In this document: positions 44,721 to 53,783 of the stretch, one piece after another
How the letters are laid out: each line of letters starts with the position of its first letter
Numbering within the stretch: the first letter of the stretch is position 1
Assembly: GCA_002428965.1 (NCBI GenBank)
Contig: DIYI01000004.1
Coordinates: 1-64,000 of the forward strand
Reading direction: 5' to 3'
From: Jejuia sp. UBA6058
Lineage (GTDB): Bacteria > Bacteroidota > Bacteroidia > Flavobacteriales > Flavobacteriaceae
Length of the DNA: 64,000 nucleotides
The notes under the pieces: generated by a model
Told to the model about the DNA's origin: nothing
The model's input: the letters and a program-made list of their open reading frames with translations, nothing else
The model's database searches: none
Program-made: the position numbers and the translations under genes

Positions 44721-45485
44721 TCATCTTATGAAGCTATGAACCACCTCAAAAAAATCCTTAGGATTTTCAGCATGCAACCAATGTCCAGCATTGGCAATAG
44801 TTTCAATTTGAGCTTTTGGAAAATGATTTTTTATGATTCTTTCATCTCCTACTCCAATATATTCTGATCGGTCTCCTCTTAAAAATAAAGTATCTTTTTC
44901 AAACCTTGCATATAATGGAAGTGACTCTCCAACTTCTGAAACCTCATTAGTGAGCACCTTTAAATTTATACGCAGACCTAATTGTCCTTTTTCAACCCAA
45001 TACAGATTTTTTAATAAAAACTGACGTATACCTAATTCTGAAACGTATTCACTTAATACTTTGTCCGCTTGTCCTCTGGTTTTAACTTCATCAAAATTTA
45101 AAGTCCCTAATCCATTCAAAATAGCGTCATGATGTACTGGGTAAAATCTTGGGGAAATATCAGCAACCAATAATTTTGAAACCATTTCAGGATTTAACGT
45201 AGCAAATAACATGGCTGTTTTTCCGCCCATAGAATGCCCAAGAAGGATTATATCTTCAATTTCTTTAGCCTCACAATAGTGCTTTAAATCTTCCGCAAGT
45301 ACTTCATAATTGAACTCATCATCATGAAAACTATGACCATGATTTCGCTGATCTACCAAATGAACTTCATACCCTAATTCTGCAAAATTTTTACCATGAG
45401 TTTTCCAATTATCACTCATACCTAAAAATCCATGAAGAATCACTAACGGCTTTCCCTTTCCTATTATGTTTGAATGTAATATCAT
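44721..45485 (-). CDS. Alpha/beta-fold hydrolase (YbfF-like esterase), 254 aa
   Basis: No signal peptide; cytoplasmic. The oxyanion segment HGFLGMSDNW, nucleophile elbow GHSMGGK, an acid in the FLRGDRSEYI segment and catalytic His in NAGHWLHAENP follow the YbfF esterase pattern. It probably hydrolyses short acyl or thioester compounds; the natural substrate is unknown. It starts 22 nt after the pdxJ stop and is probably cotranscribed with it. Confidence 0.87.
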   Translation of the reverse strand: MILHSNIIGKGKPLVILHGFLGMSDNWKTHGKNFAELGYEVHLVDQRNHGHSFHDDEFNYEVLAEDLKHYCEAKEIEDIILLGHSMGGKTAMLFATLNPEMVSKLLVADISPRFYPVHHDAILNGLGTLNFDEVKTRGQADKVLSEYVSELGIRQFLLKNLYWVEKGQLGLRINLKVLTNEVSEVGESLPLYARFEKDTLFLRGDRSEYIGVGDERIIKNHFPKAQIETIANAGHWLHAENPKDFFEVVHSFIR

Positions 45486-45507
45486 GACTTCGTTCTTGAT
45501 TTTGCTA

Positions 45508-46224
45508 TTAGCCTTCCAACTTATGCAAATACATTTGTATTACGTTCTCAATGCCTAAATATAAACTTTCAGCCACCAAAGCATGACCAATTGAGACTTC
45601 TAAAAGATTTGGAATATTCTGTTTAAAGAATTGAATATTATCTAAAGACAAATCATGGCCCGCATTTATGCCCAATCCCAAATCATTGGCTAAAATAGCT
45701 GCTTCAGTGTAAGGTTTAATGCCTGCTTTATTTCCTAGACCAAATTGATGCGCAAATCCTTCGGTGTATAATTCAATCCTATCTGTTCCTGTTGTTTTTG
45801 CCCCCTCAATTTGCTCGAGTATAGGGTCTACAAAAATAGATGTTCTAATTCCGTTATTTTGAAATTCTGCAATAACATCAGTAAGAAACTCTCTATGCTT
45901 TATGGTATCCCAACCCGCATTGCTAGTAATAGCATCTTCGGCATCTGGCACTAAAGTTACCTGTGTAGGTTTAACTTCGAATACTAAATCAATGAAGGAT
46001 TTTATAGGGTTTCCTTCAATATTAAATTCTGTGTAAACCTCAGGTTTCAAATCTCTTGTATCTTGATACCTAATATGGCGCTCATCCGGCCTTGGATGTA
46101 CCGTAACACCCTCTGCACCAAAACGCTGAACATCCTTAGCAAACTGCACAACATTGGGCGCATCCCCACCTCTGGAGTTTCTTAGGGTTGCTATTTTATT
46201 AATGTTCACACTTAACTTAGTCAT
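45508..46224 (-). CDS. pdxJ: Pyridoxine 5'-phosphate synthase, 238 aa
   Basis: Last step of DXP-dependent vitamin B6 synthesis, forming pyridoxine 5'-phosphate in a TIM barrel. Family segments: LSVNINKIATLRNSRGG, GVTVHPRPDERHI, TLVPD, and GLGINAGHDLSLDN. Start at the ATG at 46224 (MTKLSVNINK); the upstream in-frame Met would add seven residues lying at the promoter. Length is normal. Confidence 0.97.
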   Translation of the reverse strand: MTKLSVNINKIATLRNSRGGDAPNVVQFAKDVQRFGAEGVTVHPRPDERHIRYQDTRDLKPEVYTEFNIEGNPIKSFIDLVFEVKPTQVTLVPDAEDAITSNAGWDTIKHREFLTDVIAEFQNNGIRTSIFVDPILEQIEGAKTTGTDRIELYTEGFAHQFGLGNKAGIKPYTEAAILANDLGLGINAGHDLSLDNIQFFKQNIPNLLEVSIGHALVAESLYLGIENVIQMYLHKLEG

Positions 46225-46242
46225 AAAATCTAATTTGAAGGG

Positions 46243-46250
46243 CAAAAATA
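46243..46250 (-). promoter_or_regulatory. -7 promoter box for pdxJ
   Basis: On the minus strand TATTTTTG matches TAnnTTTG, 18 nt upstream of the pdxJ ATG. No -33 TTG at the usual distance. Confidence 0.45.
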
Positions 46251-46314
46251 CAAACTAGAAAAGGCTTAAGTAGCATTTTTTTAATTAATTTGCAACCTAC
46301 TATAATTTCATACA

Positions 46315-46974
46315 ATGAAACTTTCTGAGTTTATAATAAACGACATAAAACCACTAAGTACGGCTAGTAGGATAAGCGAATTGCAGGGAGTTTTTAATCA
46401 ACTTACATATTCGCATATGCCCATAAAAGACGAAAATGAAGTATTTATTGGTTGTTTTTTTGAAACTGATGTACACTGTTTTGATGGTGATAAATTGGTA
46501 CGGGATTATATTTATGCCCTAGAAGACTTTCATGTAAAGAACACCACATTATGGCTTGATGTTTTGGAGGCATTTGCACAAAATTCATCCAACATTATGC
46601 CCGTACTTAGCGAATCTGGGAAGTACTTAGGTTATTTTGAACTTAACGATATTATTGGCTTATTTAATGAGTCACCGTTCTTTTTTGAGGCTGGTGGTGT
46701 TCTTGTTGTTGAAAAAGGCATTAATGATTATTCGTTTAGTGAAATAAGCCAAATTGTGGAATCAAATAACGGCAAATTACTTGGGGCATTTGTATCTCAA
46801 ATCAAAAATGATATAGTGCAAGTCACCTTAAAAATCGGCAATACAAGTCTTAACGATATTATACAGACCTTTAGACGGTATAGTTATAATATTGCCTCAG
46901 GGCATGAAGAAGATAGTTTTACACAGAACCTAAAAGAAAGGTCAGATTATTTAAATAAATATCTTAATATCTAG
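46315..46974 (+). CDS. CBS-domain protein, 219 aa
   Basis: An N-terminal pair of CBS motifs (about 1-130, with YSHMPIKDENEVFIGCF and IMPVLSESGKYLGYFELNDI) is followed by an ACT-like C-terminal half (GGVLVVEKGINDYSFSEISQI). It resembles AcuB-type proteins that sense adenine nucleotides. It is 3 nt upstream of nadK, so the two are cotranscribed, and a regulatory link to NAD kinase is possible but unproven. Confidence 0.83.
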   Translation: MKLSEFIINDIKPLSTASRISELQGVFNQLTYSHMPIKDENEVFIGCFFETDVHCFDGDKLVRDYIYALEDFHVKNTTLWLDVLEAFAQNSSNIMPVLSESGKYLGYFELNDIIGLFNESPFFFEAGGVLVVEKGINDYSFSEISQIVESNNGKLLGAFVSQIKNDIVQVTLKIGNTSLNDIIQTFRRYSYNIASGHEEDSFTQNLKERSDYLNKYLNI

Positions 46975-46977
46975 TGT

Positions 46978-47862
46978 ATGAAATTAGCCGTCTACGGAAG
47001 ATTTAACAATACCTACACCATTGCATCTGTTGACACCCTTTTAAACTATCTTGTTAAAAAGGATATTGAAGTCTGGATTGAGGCTGAATTTTCAGAACTC
47101 ATTAAAGCAGATGGTGCTAAAAAATCTTTTTATGACACCTTTAAAACTTTTGAAACTCTAGATGAATCTTACGATGTCTTGATAAGTATAGGCGGAGACG
47201 GTACCATTTTAAGAGCAATTACCTTCGTTACAACTCTTGATATTCCCATAGTTGGAATTAATACTGGTCGCCTCGGTTTTTTGGCCACGATACAGGTAGA
47301 AGATATCGAAAAAGCCATTCAAAATATCTTAGACGGTCGCTATAAATTTTCAGAACGCAGTCTTTTATCTGTTGAAACTTCTCCTGAAAATAAGGATATT
47401 TTAGAGCTGGACTTTGCTTTAAATGAAATTGCAGTAAGCAGAAAGAACACCACTTCAATGATTACCATTGAAACCCTTTTGGATGGGGAATATTTAACAT
47501 CCTACTGGAGTGACGGCTTGATTATTTCAACACCCACAGGCTCCACAGGGTACTCTTTAAGCTGTGGCGGACCTGTAATTACACCGGGCGCCAACAGTTT
47601 TGTATTAACACCAATAGCACCGCATAACCTAAGTGCGCGACCATTGGTGATTCCAGATTCTACTGAAATACAATTAAAGGTTAGTGGAAGAGAAGAACAA
47701 CACCTTGTATCATTGGACTCCAGAATTGCAACTTTGGACAATGGCACCATCATAAAAATTAAAAAAGCCAATTTCAAAATCAAGATGATTGATCTTCTGG
47801 ATGAAAGTTTTTTAAAAACACTTCGCAAAAAAATGCTTTGGGGCGAGGACAAGCGCAATTAA
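46978..47862 (+). CDS. nadK: NAD kinase, 294 aa
   Basis: Phosphorylates NAD to NADP. Signature GGDGTILRA (72-80), NTGRLGFLA, NEIAVSR and the C-terminal TPTGSTGYSLSCGGPVITPG. Length is normal. It ends 92 nt before porG, and a full promoter for porG lies in that gap. Confidence 0.97.
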   Translation: MKLAVYGRFNNTYTIASVDTLLNYLVKKDIEVWIEAEFSELIKADGAKKSFYDTFKTFETLDESYDVLISIGGDGTILRAITFVTTLDIPIVGINTGRLGFLATIQVEDIEKAIQNILDGRYKFSERSLLSVETSPENKDILELDFALNEIAVSRKNTTSMITIETLLDGEYLTSYWSDGLIISTPTGSTGYSLSCGGPVITPGANSFVLTPIAPHNLSARPLVIPDSTEIQLKVSGREEQHLVSLDSRIATLDNGTIIKIKKANFKIKMIDLLDESFLKTLRKKMLWGEDKRN

Positions 47863-47912
47863 ACAATATTTCTGTATAAATACTGTTTTACCATCATACT
47901 ATTCAATTCAAA

Positions 47913-47944
47913 TTGTAATAGGCTCGTCTTATTTATTATATTTG
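47913..47944 (+). promoter_or_regulatory. Promoter of the porG-uppS-bamA unit
   Basis: TTG at 47913-47915, a 21-nt spacer and TATATTTG at 47937-47944 match TTG-N17-23-TAnnTTTG. The porG ATG is only 10 nt further, so the 5' leader would be very short. Confidence 0.75.
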
Positions 47945-47954
47945 CAAACTTTAA

Positions 47955-48647
47955 ATGGCTATGCGGCAGGTAAACGTATTAATTATTAGCATATTAACGC
48001 TTCAGTTGAGCTTCTCTCAAATAAACGAAATAGGTGTGTTTGCGGGTGGAAGTAATTTTATTGGTGATGTTGGAGCAACCGATTATATTTCCCCCAAACA
48101 AGCGGCTTTTGGCGGTATATATAAGTGGAATAGAAGTGCTCGTCACTCCTACAGAATCTCCATGATTTTCACAGAATTGGAAGGGATGGACATTGAATCT
48201 GATGACCCACGACGCCAACAAAGAGGATATAGTTTTTATAATAGTATGTTTGAAATATCTGCTGGAATGGAGTTTACGTTTTTAGACTTTAATCTACATA
48301 CTGGTGAGCCAGTTGCAACGCCTTATTTATATAGTGGTATAAGTTTCGCCAGACATGACAACTATTATTTTGATAATGGTAATCTTATTTCAGAAAATAG
48401 CAAAAGTTGGGCAGTTGGCATACCAATGGTGTTAGGCTTTAAGGCCCGTTTAATTGATAAATTTATTATTGGATTAGAGGTTGGAGCGCGATATACATTT
48501 ACGGATGAAATTGACGGTAGTATTCCCGATGCAGACTTCAGAGAATCCTTCCGATTTGGGAATATAAATAATAATGATTGGTATGTGTTTTCTGGTTTAA
48601 CCTTAACATATACTTTTGGAGAAAACCCATGTTATTGCGTAGAATAA
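47955..48647 (+). CDS. porG: Type IX secretion outer-membrane protein PorG (DUF6089), 230 aa
   Basis: Signal peptide (to LSFSQ), then an eight-strand outer-membrane barrel (EIGVFAGGSNFIGDVGATDY, KQAAFGGIYKWNRSARHSYRI, FSGLTLTYTFGE), with two terminal cysteines (NPCYCVE). By my recollection, DUF6089 proteins in the order nadK/porG/uppS/bamA/skp include PorG of Porphyromonas gingivalis, an outer-membrane partner of the PorK/PorN ring. The identification rests on gene order plus barrel character and not on a computed alignment. Confidence 0.8.
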   Translation: MAMRQVNVLIISILTLQLSFSQINEIGVFAGGSNFIGDVGATDYISPKQAAFGGIYKWNRSARHSYRISMIFTELEGMDIESDDPRRQQRGYSFYNSMFEISAGMEFTFLDFNLHTGEPVATPYLYSGISFARHDNYYFDNGNLISENSKSWAVGIPMVLGFKARLIDKFIIGLEVGARYTFTDEIDGSIPDADFRESFRFGNINNNDWYVFSGLTLTYTFGENPCYCVE

Positions 48648-49388
48648 ATGGAATTAAAGGATAACATACGCCTTGAAGCACTTCCAAAACACATTGCTAT
48701 TATTATGGATGGCAATGGTCGTTGGGCGAAACAAAAAGGTATGATACGCGCTTTTGGTCATGAAAATGGAACAAAGGCCGTTAGACAGGTAGTTGAAGCC
48801 TCTGCAGAACTAGGAATTAATAATCTTACACTTTACGCGTTCTCAACTGAAAATTGGAATCGACCTAAACTAGAGGTTAAGACTTTAATGAAATTATTAA
48901 TTTCTTCACTACGAAAAGAAATTAAAACATTACAGGATAACAACATTCAACTTTCAGCAATCGGCAACCTAAATTTACTGCCTGAAAAAGTTCATAAAGA
49001 ACTTACTGAGGTAATACAAGCCACCTCAAAAAATTCTAGAATGACTTTAACCTTGGCCCTGAGTTATGGCTCTAGGGAAGAGTTGATTAGTACTGTTAAA
49101 GAAATCAGTAATAAAGTTAAAAATAATATAATTCCGATAGAAACTATTGATGAATCAATTATAAATAAGCATCTTTACACGCAAAATTTACCAGACGTAG
49201 ACTTGCTTATTAGAACTAGCGGAGAACAACGTATCAGTAATTTTTTGCTTTGGCAAATAGCCTACGCCGAATTGTATTTCACCCATACACTTTGGCCAGA
49301 TTTCACAAAAGACGAATTGTATAAGGCTATTATTGAATATCAAAAAAGAGAAAGACGATTTGGGAAAACAAGTGAACAACTTAGCTAG
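48648..49388 (+). CDS. uppS: Undecaprenyl-diphosphate synthase, 246 aa
   Basis: Cis-prenyltransferase that makes undecaprenyl diphosphate, the lipid carrier for peptidoglycan and LPS sugars. Catalytic Asp21 in IIMDGNGRWAK, GHENGTKAVR, LTLYAFSTENWNRP, and SGEQRISNFLLWQIAYAE. It begins directly after the porG stop and its end overlaps the start of bamA. Confidence 0.97.
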   Translation: MELKDNIRLEALPKHIAIIMDGNGRWAKQKGMIRAFGHENGTKAVRQVVEASAELGINNLTLYAFSTENWNRPKLEVKTLMKLLISSLRKEIKTLQDNNIQLSAIGNLNLLPEKVHKELTEVIQATSKNSRMTLTLALSYGSREELISTVKEISNKVKNNIIPIETIDESIINKHLYTQNLPDVDLLIRTSGEQRISNFLLWQIAYAELYFTHTLWPDFTKDELYKAIIEYQKRERRFGKTSEQLS

Positions 49389-51972
49389 TACATTTTTTTT
49401 AAAATCCTACTTAAAACAATGTATTGCACTATTTTGTATTGCATTTAGCTTTGCGCTCTACGGACAAGATATTTCATTTGAAAATGGAAAAAAATATATT
49501 ATCGGCGAGGTCTCGGTAATAGGCAACACCACATTTAACGAACAAACAGTAATAACCTATTCCGGACTAAAAAAAGGAAAAGAAATTGCCATTCCTGGTG
49601 AGGATATTGCCAACGCCATTAAAAAACTTTGGGGTTCAAAGTTATTTAGTGATATTGAAATTTATCTCATTAATATTGAAGGCAATAAAGCCTTCTTAGA
49701 AATAAGACTCTCTGATTTACCACAGCTTAACAATGTTAAAATTACAGGTGTTAAAAAAGGTAAGCACGAAGGTATTATAAACGACAATAAACTCAAAATT
49801 GGCACAAAGGTTACAGAAAATTTAATTACCACCACAGATAATTTTCTTACCAAAAAATATCGTAAAAGTGGTTTCTATAACGCCAAGGTCAATATCAATA
49901 CCATCGAAGTAAAAGACTCTATTGAAAAGGCTAGAGTAAACATGGTTGTTGCCATTGATAAAGGTGAGAAAGTAAAAATAAAAAATATAACTTTTGATGG
50001 AAATAATGCTTTAAAAGCCAAAGTGCTACGTAAAGCGATGAAAAGCACCAAAAAAATTAATAGACTTCGTATTTTAAAACGATCGAAATTTATTGATTCA
50101 GCATATCAAGCAGACCTTAAAAGTGTTATAGATAAATATGCCGAAAATGGTTATCGAGATGCCAGAATTCTTTCAGATAGCGTAAGCGTGAATAATGATA
50201 AAACTATATCTATTCATATTGCTGTAGAAGAAGGTGATTTGTATAAGTTTGGTGATATTAATTTTATTGGAAATACTGTTTACACCGATCAACAATTAAA
50301 CCGATACCTGCGAATTAAGAAAGGTGATACATATAACGGTGTATTGCTGCAAGAACGCATTCAAGATAATAGTAAACCAGACGCCGATGATATTGTTAAC
50401 CTTTACCAAAACAACGGTTATTTATTCTCGTCTATAAATCCTGTTGAAGTTAGTGCAGAAGACAATGTCATTGATTTGGAGATAAGAATTTCTGAAGGCA
50501 AGCCAGCATATTTTAATGATGTTAGCGTTGTGGGCAATGATAGAACCAACGATCATGTAATATATAGAGAACTCCGCACAAGACCAGGACAATTATATAG
50601 TAAGGCTAATGTTGTTAGAACGGTAAGAGAGTTAGGACAATTAGGCTTTTTTGATGCTCAGGAACTTGCACCTAATTTTAATAATCCAAATCCAAATGAA
50701 GGAACAATTGATATGGAATATTCAGTTAAGGAAACTGGATCAAGTCAAATTGAACTTCAAGGTGGTTATGGCGGTGGTGGTTTTATCGGCACACTTGGTT
50801 TATCTTTCAATAACTTCTCCATGAAGGATATTTTCAACAAGAAAGCGTACAAACCTATACCTATGGGAGATGGACAACGCTTGTCATTACGTTTGCAAGC
50901 AAGTCAGTTCTTTCAGACCTATAGTTTTTCGTTCTCTGAGCCATGGTTAGGAGGCAAACGTCCTGTACAATTTTCGGTATCCTTATCTCATACAAAACAA
51001 TTTTTGTTTAATCCATTGTCTCGACGTGCAGACAGAAGTAGAAGTTTTAACATTACGGGAATTACTCTTGGATTGGCAAAACGATTAACAGTTCCGGACA
51101 ACTACTTTACATTGTCTCAAGCGCTTAGCTACCAAGTGTACGACTTAAATAATTATAATACTGGTTTATTTACATTTGGAGATGGCAGCTCAAAAAACTT
51201 ATCCTATACGTTAGGCTTATCTAGAAACAATACAAGAATAGATCCAATTTTTCCAACAGGTGGTTCAAACTTTTCTATTACGGCAAAACTTTCACCGCCA
51301 TGGTCTTTATTTGACGGAGTAGATTATTCGGCACTAAGTGATGAACGCGACGATCAACAAGCAATCGTTAACGACACTTCCCTATCTGATGACGTGAGAA
51401 ATGAGGCAGCAGATAGAATTAGTCAAATAGATCAAGAACGCTTCAATTGGTTGGAATTTTATAAAATTAATTTTAAGGCAGATTGGTATACCGAATTCAC
51501 TAAGAACCTTGTCTTAAGACCAAGTGTTGAGTTTGGGTTTTTAGGTGCCTACAATAATGATAGAGGTGTAATACCATTTGAGCGTTATTTTGTTGGAGGT
51601 GATGGTTTAGGAAACTTTGCTTTAGATGGCAGACAGGTTGTACAATTGAGAGGTTATCCAAATCAATCACTTTCTTCAACAGATGGCGGAAGTATCTATA
51701 ATAAATTCTCATTAGAACTTAGATATCCTATTACATTAAAGGCATCCGCAAAAATATATGCACTAGGGTTTCTTGAGGGGGGTAATTCCTTCAATAGCTT
51801 TAGAAATTTCGACCCATTTAACTTAAAGCGTTCCGCTGGATTAGGTATACGTATATTTATGCCTGCTTTCGGATTATTGGGTATAGATTTTGGTCATGGT
51901 TTCGATCCAATTCCTGGAAATGTTGAAAAAAGTGGGTGGCAAACACACTTTATCATTGGGCAGCAATTTTAG
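49372..51972 (+). CDS. bamA: Outer-membrane protein assembly factor BamA, about 866 aa
   Basis: Core of the machine that inserts beta-barrels into the outer membrane. After a signal peptide (SYLKQCIALFCIAFSFALYG) there are five POTRA domains (residues about 35-450, including IKNITFDGNNALKAKVLRKAM and FNDVSVVGNDRTNDHVIYRELR), then the barrel (YGGGGFIGTLGLSFNNFS) ending in QQF. No ATG exists near the start: GTG 49372 fits best (it precedes the signal peptide and overlaps uppS by 17 nt); TTG 49360 and TTG 49333 are alternatives. Translation is probably coupled to uppS. Confidence 0.95.
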   Translation: MNNLASTFFLKSYLKQCIALFCIAFSFALYGQDISFENGKKYIIGEVSVIGNTTFNEQTVITYSGLKKGKEIAIPGEDIANAIKKLWGSKLFSDIEIYLINIEGNKAFLEIRLSDLPQLNNVKITGVKKGKHEGIINDNKLKIGTKVTENLITTTDNFLTKKYRKSGFYNAKVNINTIEVKDSIEKARVNMVVAIDKGEKVKIKNITFDGNNALKAKVLRKAMKSTKKINRLRILKRSKFIDSAYQADLKSVIDKYAENGYRDARILSDSVSVNNDKTISIHIAVEEGDLYKFGDINFIGNTVYTDQQLNRYLRIKKGDTYNGVLLQERIQDNSKPDADDIVNLYQNNGYLFSSINPVEVSAEDNVIDLEIRISEGKPAYFNDVSVVGNDRTNDHVIYRELRTRPGQLYSKANVVRTVRELGQLGFFDAQELAPNFNNPNPNEGTIDMEYSVKETGSSQIELQGGYGGGGFIGTLGLSFNNFSMKDIFNKKAYKPIPMGDGQRLSLRLQASQFFQTYSFSFSEPWLGGKRPVQFSVSLSHTKQFLFNPLSRRADRSRSFNITGITLGLAKRLTVPDNYFTLSQALSYQVYDLNNYNTGLFTFGDGSSKNLSYTLGLSRNNTRIDPIFPTGGSNFSITAKLSPPWSLFDGVDYSALSDERDDQQAIVNDTSLSDDVRNEAADRISQIDQERFNWLEFYKINFKADWYTEFTKNLVLRPSVEFGFLGAYNNDRGVIPFERYFVGGDGLGNFALDGRQVVQLRGYPNQSLSSTDGGSIYNKFSLELRYPITLKASAKIYALGFLEGGNSFNSFRNFDPFNLKRSAGLGIRIFMPAFGLLGIDFGHGFDPIPGNVEKSGWQTHFIIGQQF

Positions 51973-51984
51973 TTGAAAAACATT

Positions 51985-52000
51985 TTGGCACGATATTTTC
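51985..52000 (+). promoter_or_regulatory. Possible sigma-54-type promoter upstream of skp
   Basis: TTGGCACG at 51985-51992, a 4-nt spacer and TTTC at 51997-52000. The -24 half is a perfect match to the sigma-54 consensus TTGGCACG-N4-TTGC, while the -12 half has one mismatch. Chance occurrence cannot be excluded. Confidence 0.35.
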
Positions 52001-52082
52001 TAATAACACTTTGATGAATTGATTGAGAATTAAAATTTTTAAGATTAAATTGCGTTAATTTTAAGAATAAAATTCAGAGAGT

Positions 52083-52105
52083 GACAGAATTATAAACCAT
52101 CTGTC
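52083..52105 (+). other. Inverted repeat between bamA and skp
   Basis: GACAGA / TCTGTC with an 11-nt loop followed by GGTTTTTA. It could be a weak terminator separating bamA from the skp gene or part of the skp control region. Confidence 0.35.
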
Positions 52106-52148
52106 GGTTTTTAGGATTTATAACCCAAGTAAATTAAAAATAACACAG

Positions 52149-53174
52149 ATGCGAAAAAACGTTCTTTTTTTATTGACATTAGTCGTTATGCTTAGCATTA
52201 CAATTTCGACACATGCGCAGCGTGGGGTAAGAATTGCCTATATAGATACAGAGTATATTTTGGAAAACGTTCCAGAGTATCAGGAATCCATGGCGCAATT
52301 AGATGAAAAAGCGCAAAAGTGGAAGAATGAAATTCAGGCAAAACTTTCTGATATTGCGCAAAAGCGAAAAGATTTGAGCAACGAAAAAGTATTGCTAACT
52401 CAAGAGCTAATTGAAGAGCGTGAAGAGGACATCATGTATGAAGAGAAAGAAATTCTTGACTATCAACAAAAGCGATTTGGGCCAAATGGTGATTTAGTTA
52501 TTCAGCAAAAGCAACTAATGCAACCTATACAAGATCAAATTTTTGCAGCAGTTCAAGATATGGCTACGAATTATGACTTCATTTTTGATAAAGCTGCAGA
52601 TGTGGTAATGTTGTATTCTGCTAAACGCTTTGATATAAGCGATCGTGTTCTAAGAGCTATTACAAGATCATCAAAAAGAAAACAAGCGCAAACAAAAGCA
52701 GAAAGAAAAGCAGCGAAACAAGAAGAAGCCGTTCCAGAAATTAATTATGAATTAGAAGAGCGACAAAAAGCGCTTGAAGAGAAAAAAGCAGAAAGAGAAA
52801 GTGCCGTTGAAAAACGCAGACAGGAAATCTTAGCCGCAAGAGAAGCAAAGAAAAAAGAGGCTGAGGAACGACGTCAAAAAATAATAGAGGATCGCGAAAA
52901 AGCAAAACAAGCTAAACTTGATGCTAGAAATAAAGCAGTAAGTGCAGTTGATAGTACTAGTACTGCTACAACAGCAGAAGTAACCAAAAGTGCGGAAGCT
53001 GAACCGCAAAAAACAAAAGAACAATTACTGGAAGAAACAAGACAAAAAAAGCTTGCGGATAGAGAAGCGAGAAAAAAAGCCTTAGAGGAGCGTAAAAAGA
53101 AAATTTTAGAAGAACGTAAAAAGGCGCTAGAGGAAAAACAAAAAGTACGAGACAGTATAAAAAACAATAAATAA
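52149..53174 (+). CDS. OmpH/Skp family periplasmic chaperone with long coiled-coil tail, 341 aa
   Basis: Signal peptide (to THAQ), then an OmpH/Skp domain to about 180 (RIAYIDTEYILENVPEYQES, YDFIFDKAADVVMLYSAK). The last 150 residues are an extremely charged Lys/Glu/Arg/Ala coiled coil broken by a Ser/Thr/Ala-rich patch (SAVDSTSTATTAEV). Skp proteins hold unfolded barrels in the periplasm for BamA. Typical Skp has about 160 residues; this one is twice as long. It is followed 37 nt later by a normal-length paralogue. Confidence 0.9.
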   Translation: MRKNVLFLLTLVVMLSITISTHAQRGVRIAYIDTEYILENVPEYQESMAQLDEKAQKWKNEIQAKLSDIAQKRKDLSNEKVLLTQELIEEREEDIMYEEKEILDYQQKRFGPNGDLVIQQKQLMQPIQDQIFAAVQDMATNYDFIFDKAADVVMLYSAKRFDISDRVLRAITRSSKRKQAQTKAERKAAKQEEAVPEINYELEERQKALEEKKAERESAVEKRRQEILAAREAKKKEAEERRQKIIEDREKAKQAKLDARNKAVSAVDSTSTATTAEVTKSAEAEPQKTKEQLLEETRQKKLADREARKKALEERKKKILEERKKALEEKQKVRDSIKNNK

Positions 53175-53211
53175 ACTTTAAAATTATAACACATTAATAC
53201 TATTTTTTAAA

Positions 53212-53718
53212 ATGAAACATTTAAAATCAATTTTATTCGCAGTTGCTTTAGTAGGTATGGCAGGTTTTGTAGGAGCGCAAAGTAAAGTTGCACATATAAA
53301 TACCCAAGAATTAATTAAAGCAATGCCAGAGATGAAAACAGCTCAGGCAGATTTAGAAGCACTTTCTAAAACCTATCAGACTGAATTAAAAAGTCTTGGA
53401 GACGAATACCAAAAGAAAGTGCAATTGTACGATTCTGAAGCGCCAACAAAAACTCAGGAAGAAAATAACGCGCGTATCAAAGAGGTTCAGACCATGCAAC
53501 AAAGTATTCAAGAGTATCAGGCAAAAGCGCAGCAAGATTTACAGAAAAAAGAATTTGATTTATTGAAACCTATTACTGAAAAAGCAAAAGATGCTATTCT
53601 CAAAGTTGCAAGAACACAAGGCTTTGATTATGTATTGGATTCTTCACAAACGGTTACTATAATGGCGGATGGCAAGGATTTATTAGAAGATGTAAAAAAA
53701 TCTTTAGGAATACTTTAG
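53212..53718 (+). CDS. OmpH/Skp family periplasmic chaperone, 168 aa
   Basis: Signal peptide (ending VGAQS), then a Skp-like domain (KVAHINTQELIKAMPEMKTAQ, coiled-coil prongs at about 45-125, GFDYVLDSSQTVTIMADGKDL). Length is normal for the family. Second of a tandem pair after bamA; a terminator follows. Confidence 0.93.
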   Translation: MKHLKSILFAVALVGMAGFVGAQSKVAHINTQELIKAMPEMKTAQADLEALSKTYQTELKSLGDEYQKKVQLYDSEAPTKTQEENNARIKEVQTMQQSIQEYQAKAQQDLQKKEFDLLKPITEKAKDAILKVARTQGFDYVLDSSQTVTIMADGKDLLEDVKKSLGIL

Positions 53719-53741
53719 TACTATTTCCAAATAAAGAATAT

Positions 53742-53776
53742 AAAGCTGCTTTTAAAAAGGCAGCTTTTTTATTTTT
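53742..53776 (+). terminator. Terminator after the skp pair
   Basis: AAAGCTGC / GCAGCTTT stem (8 bp), inside which TTTT and AAAA can also pair, followed by a T-rich run. It ends the bamA-skp-skp region before murI. Confidence 0.85.
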
Positions 53777-53783
53777 GCTTAAT

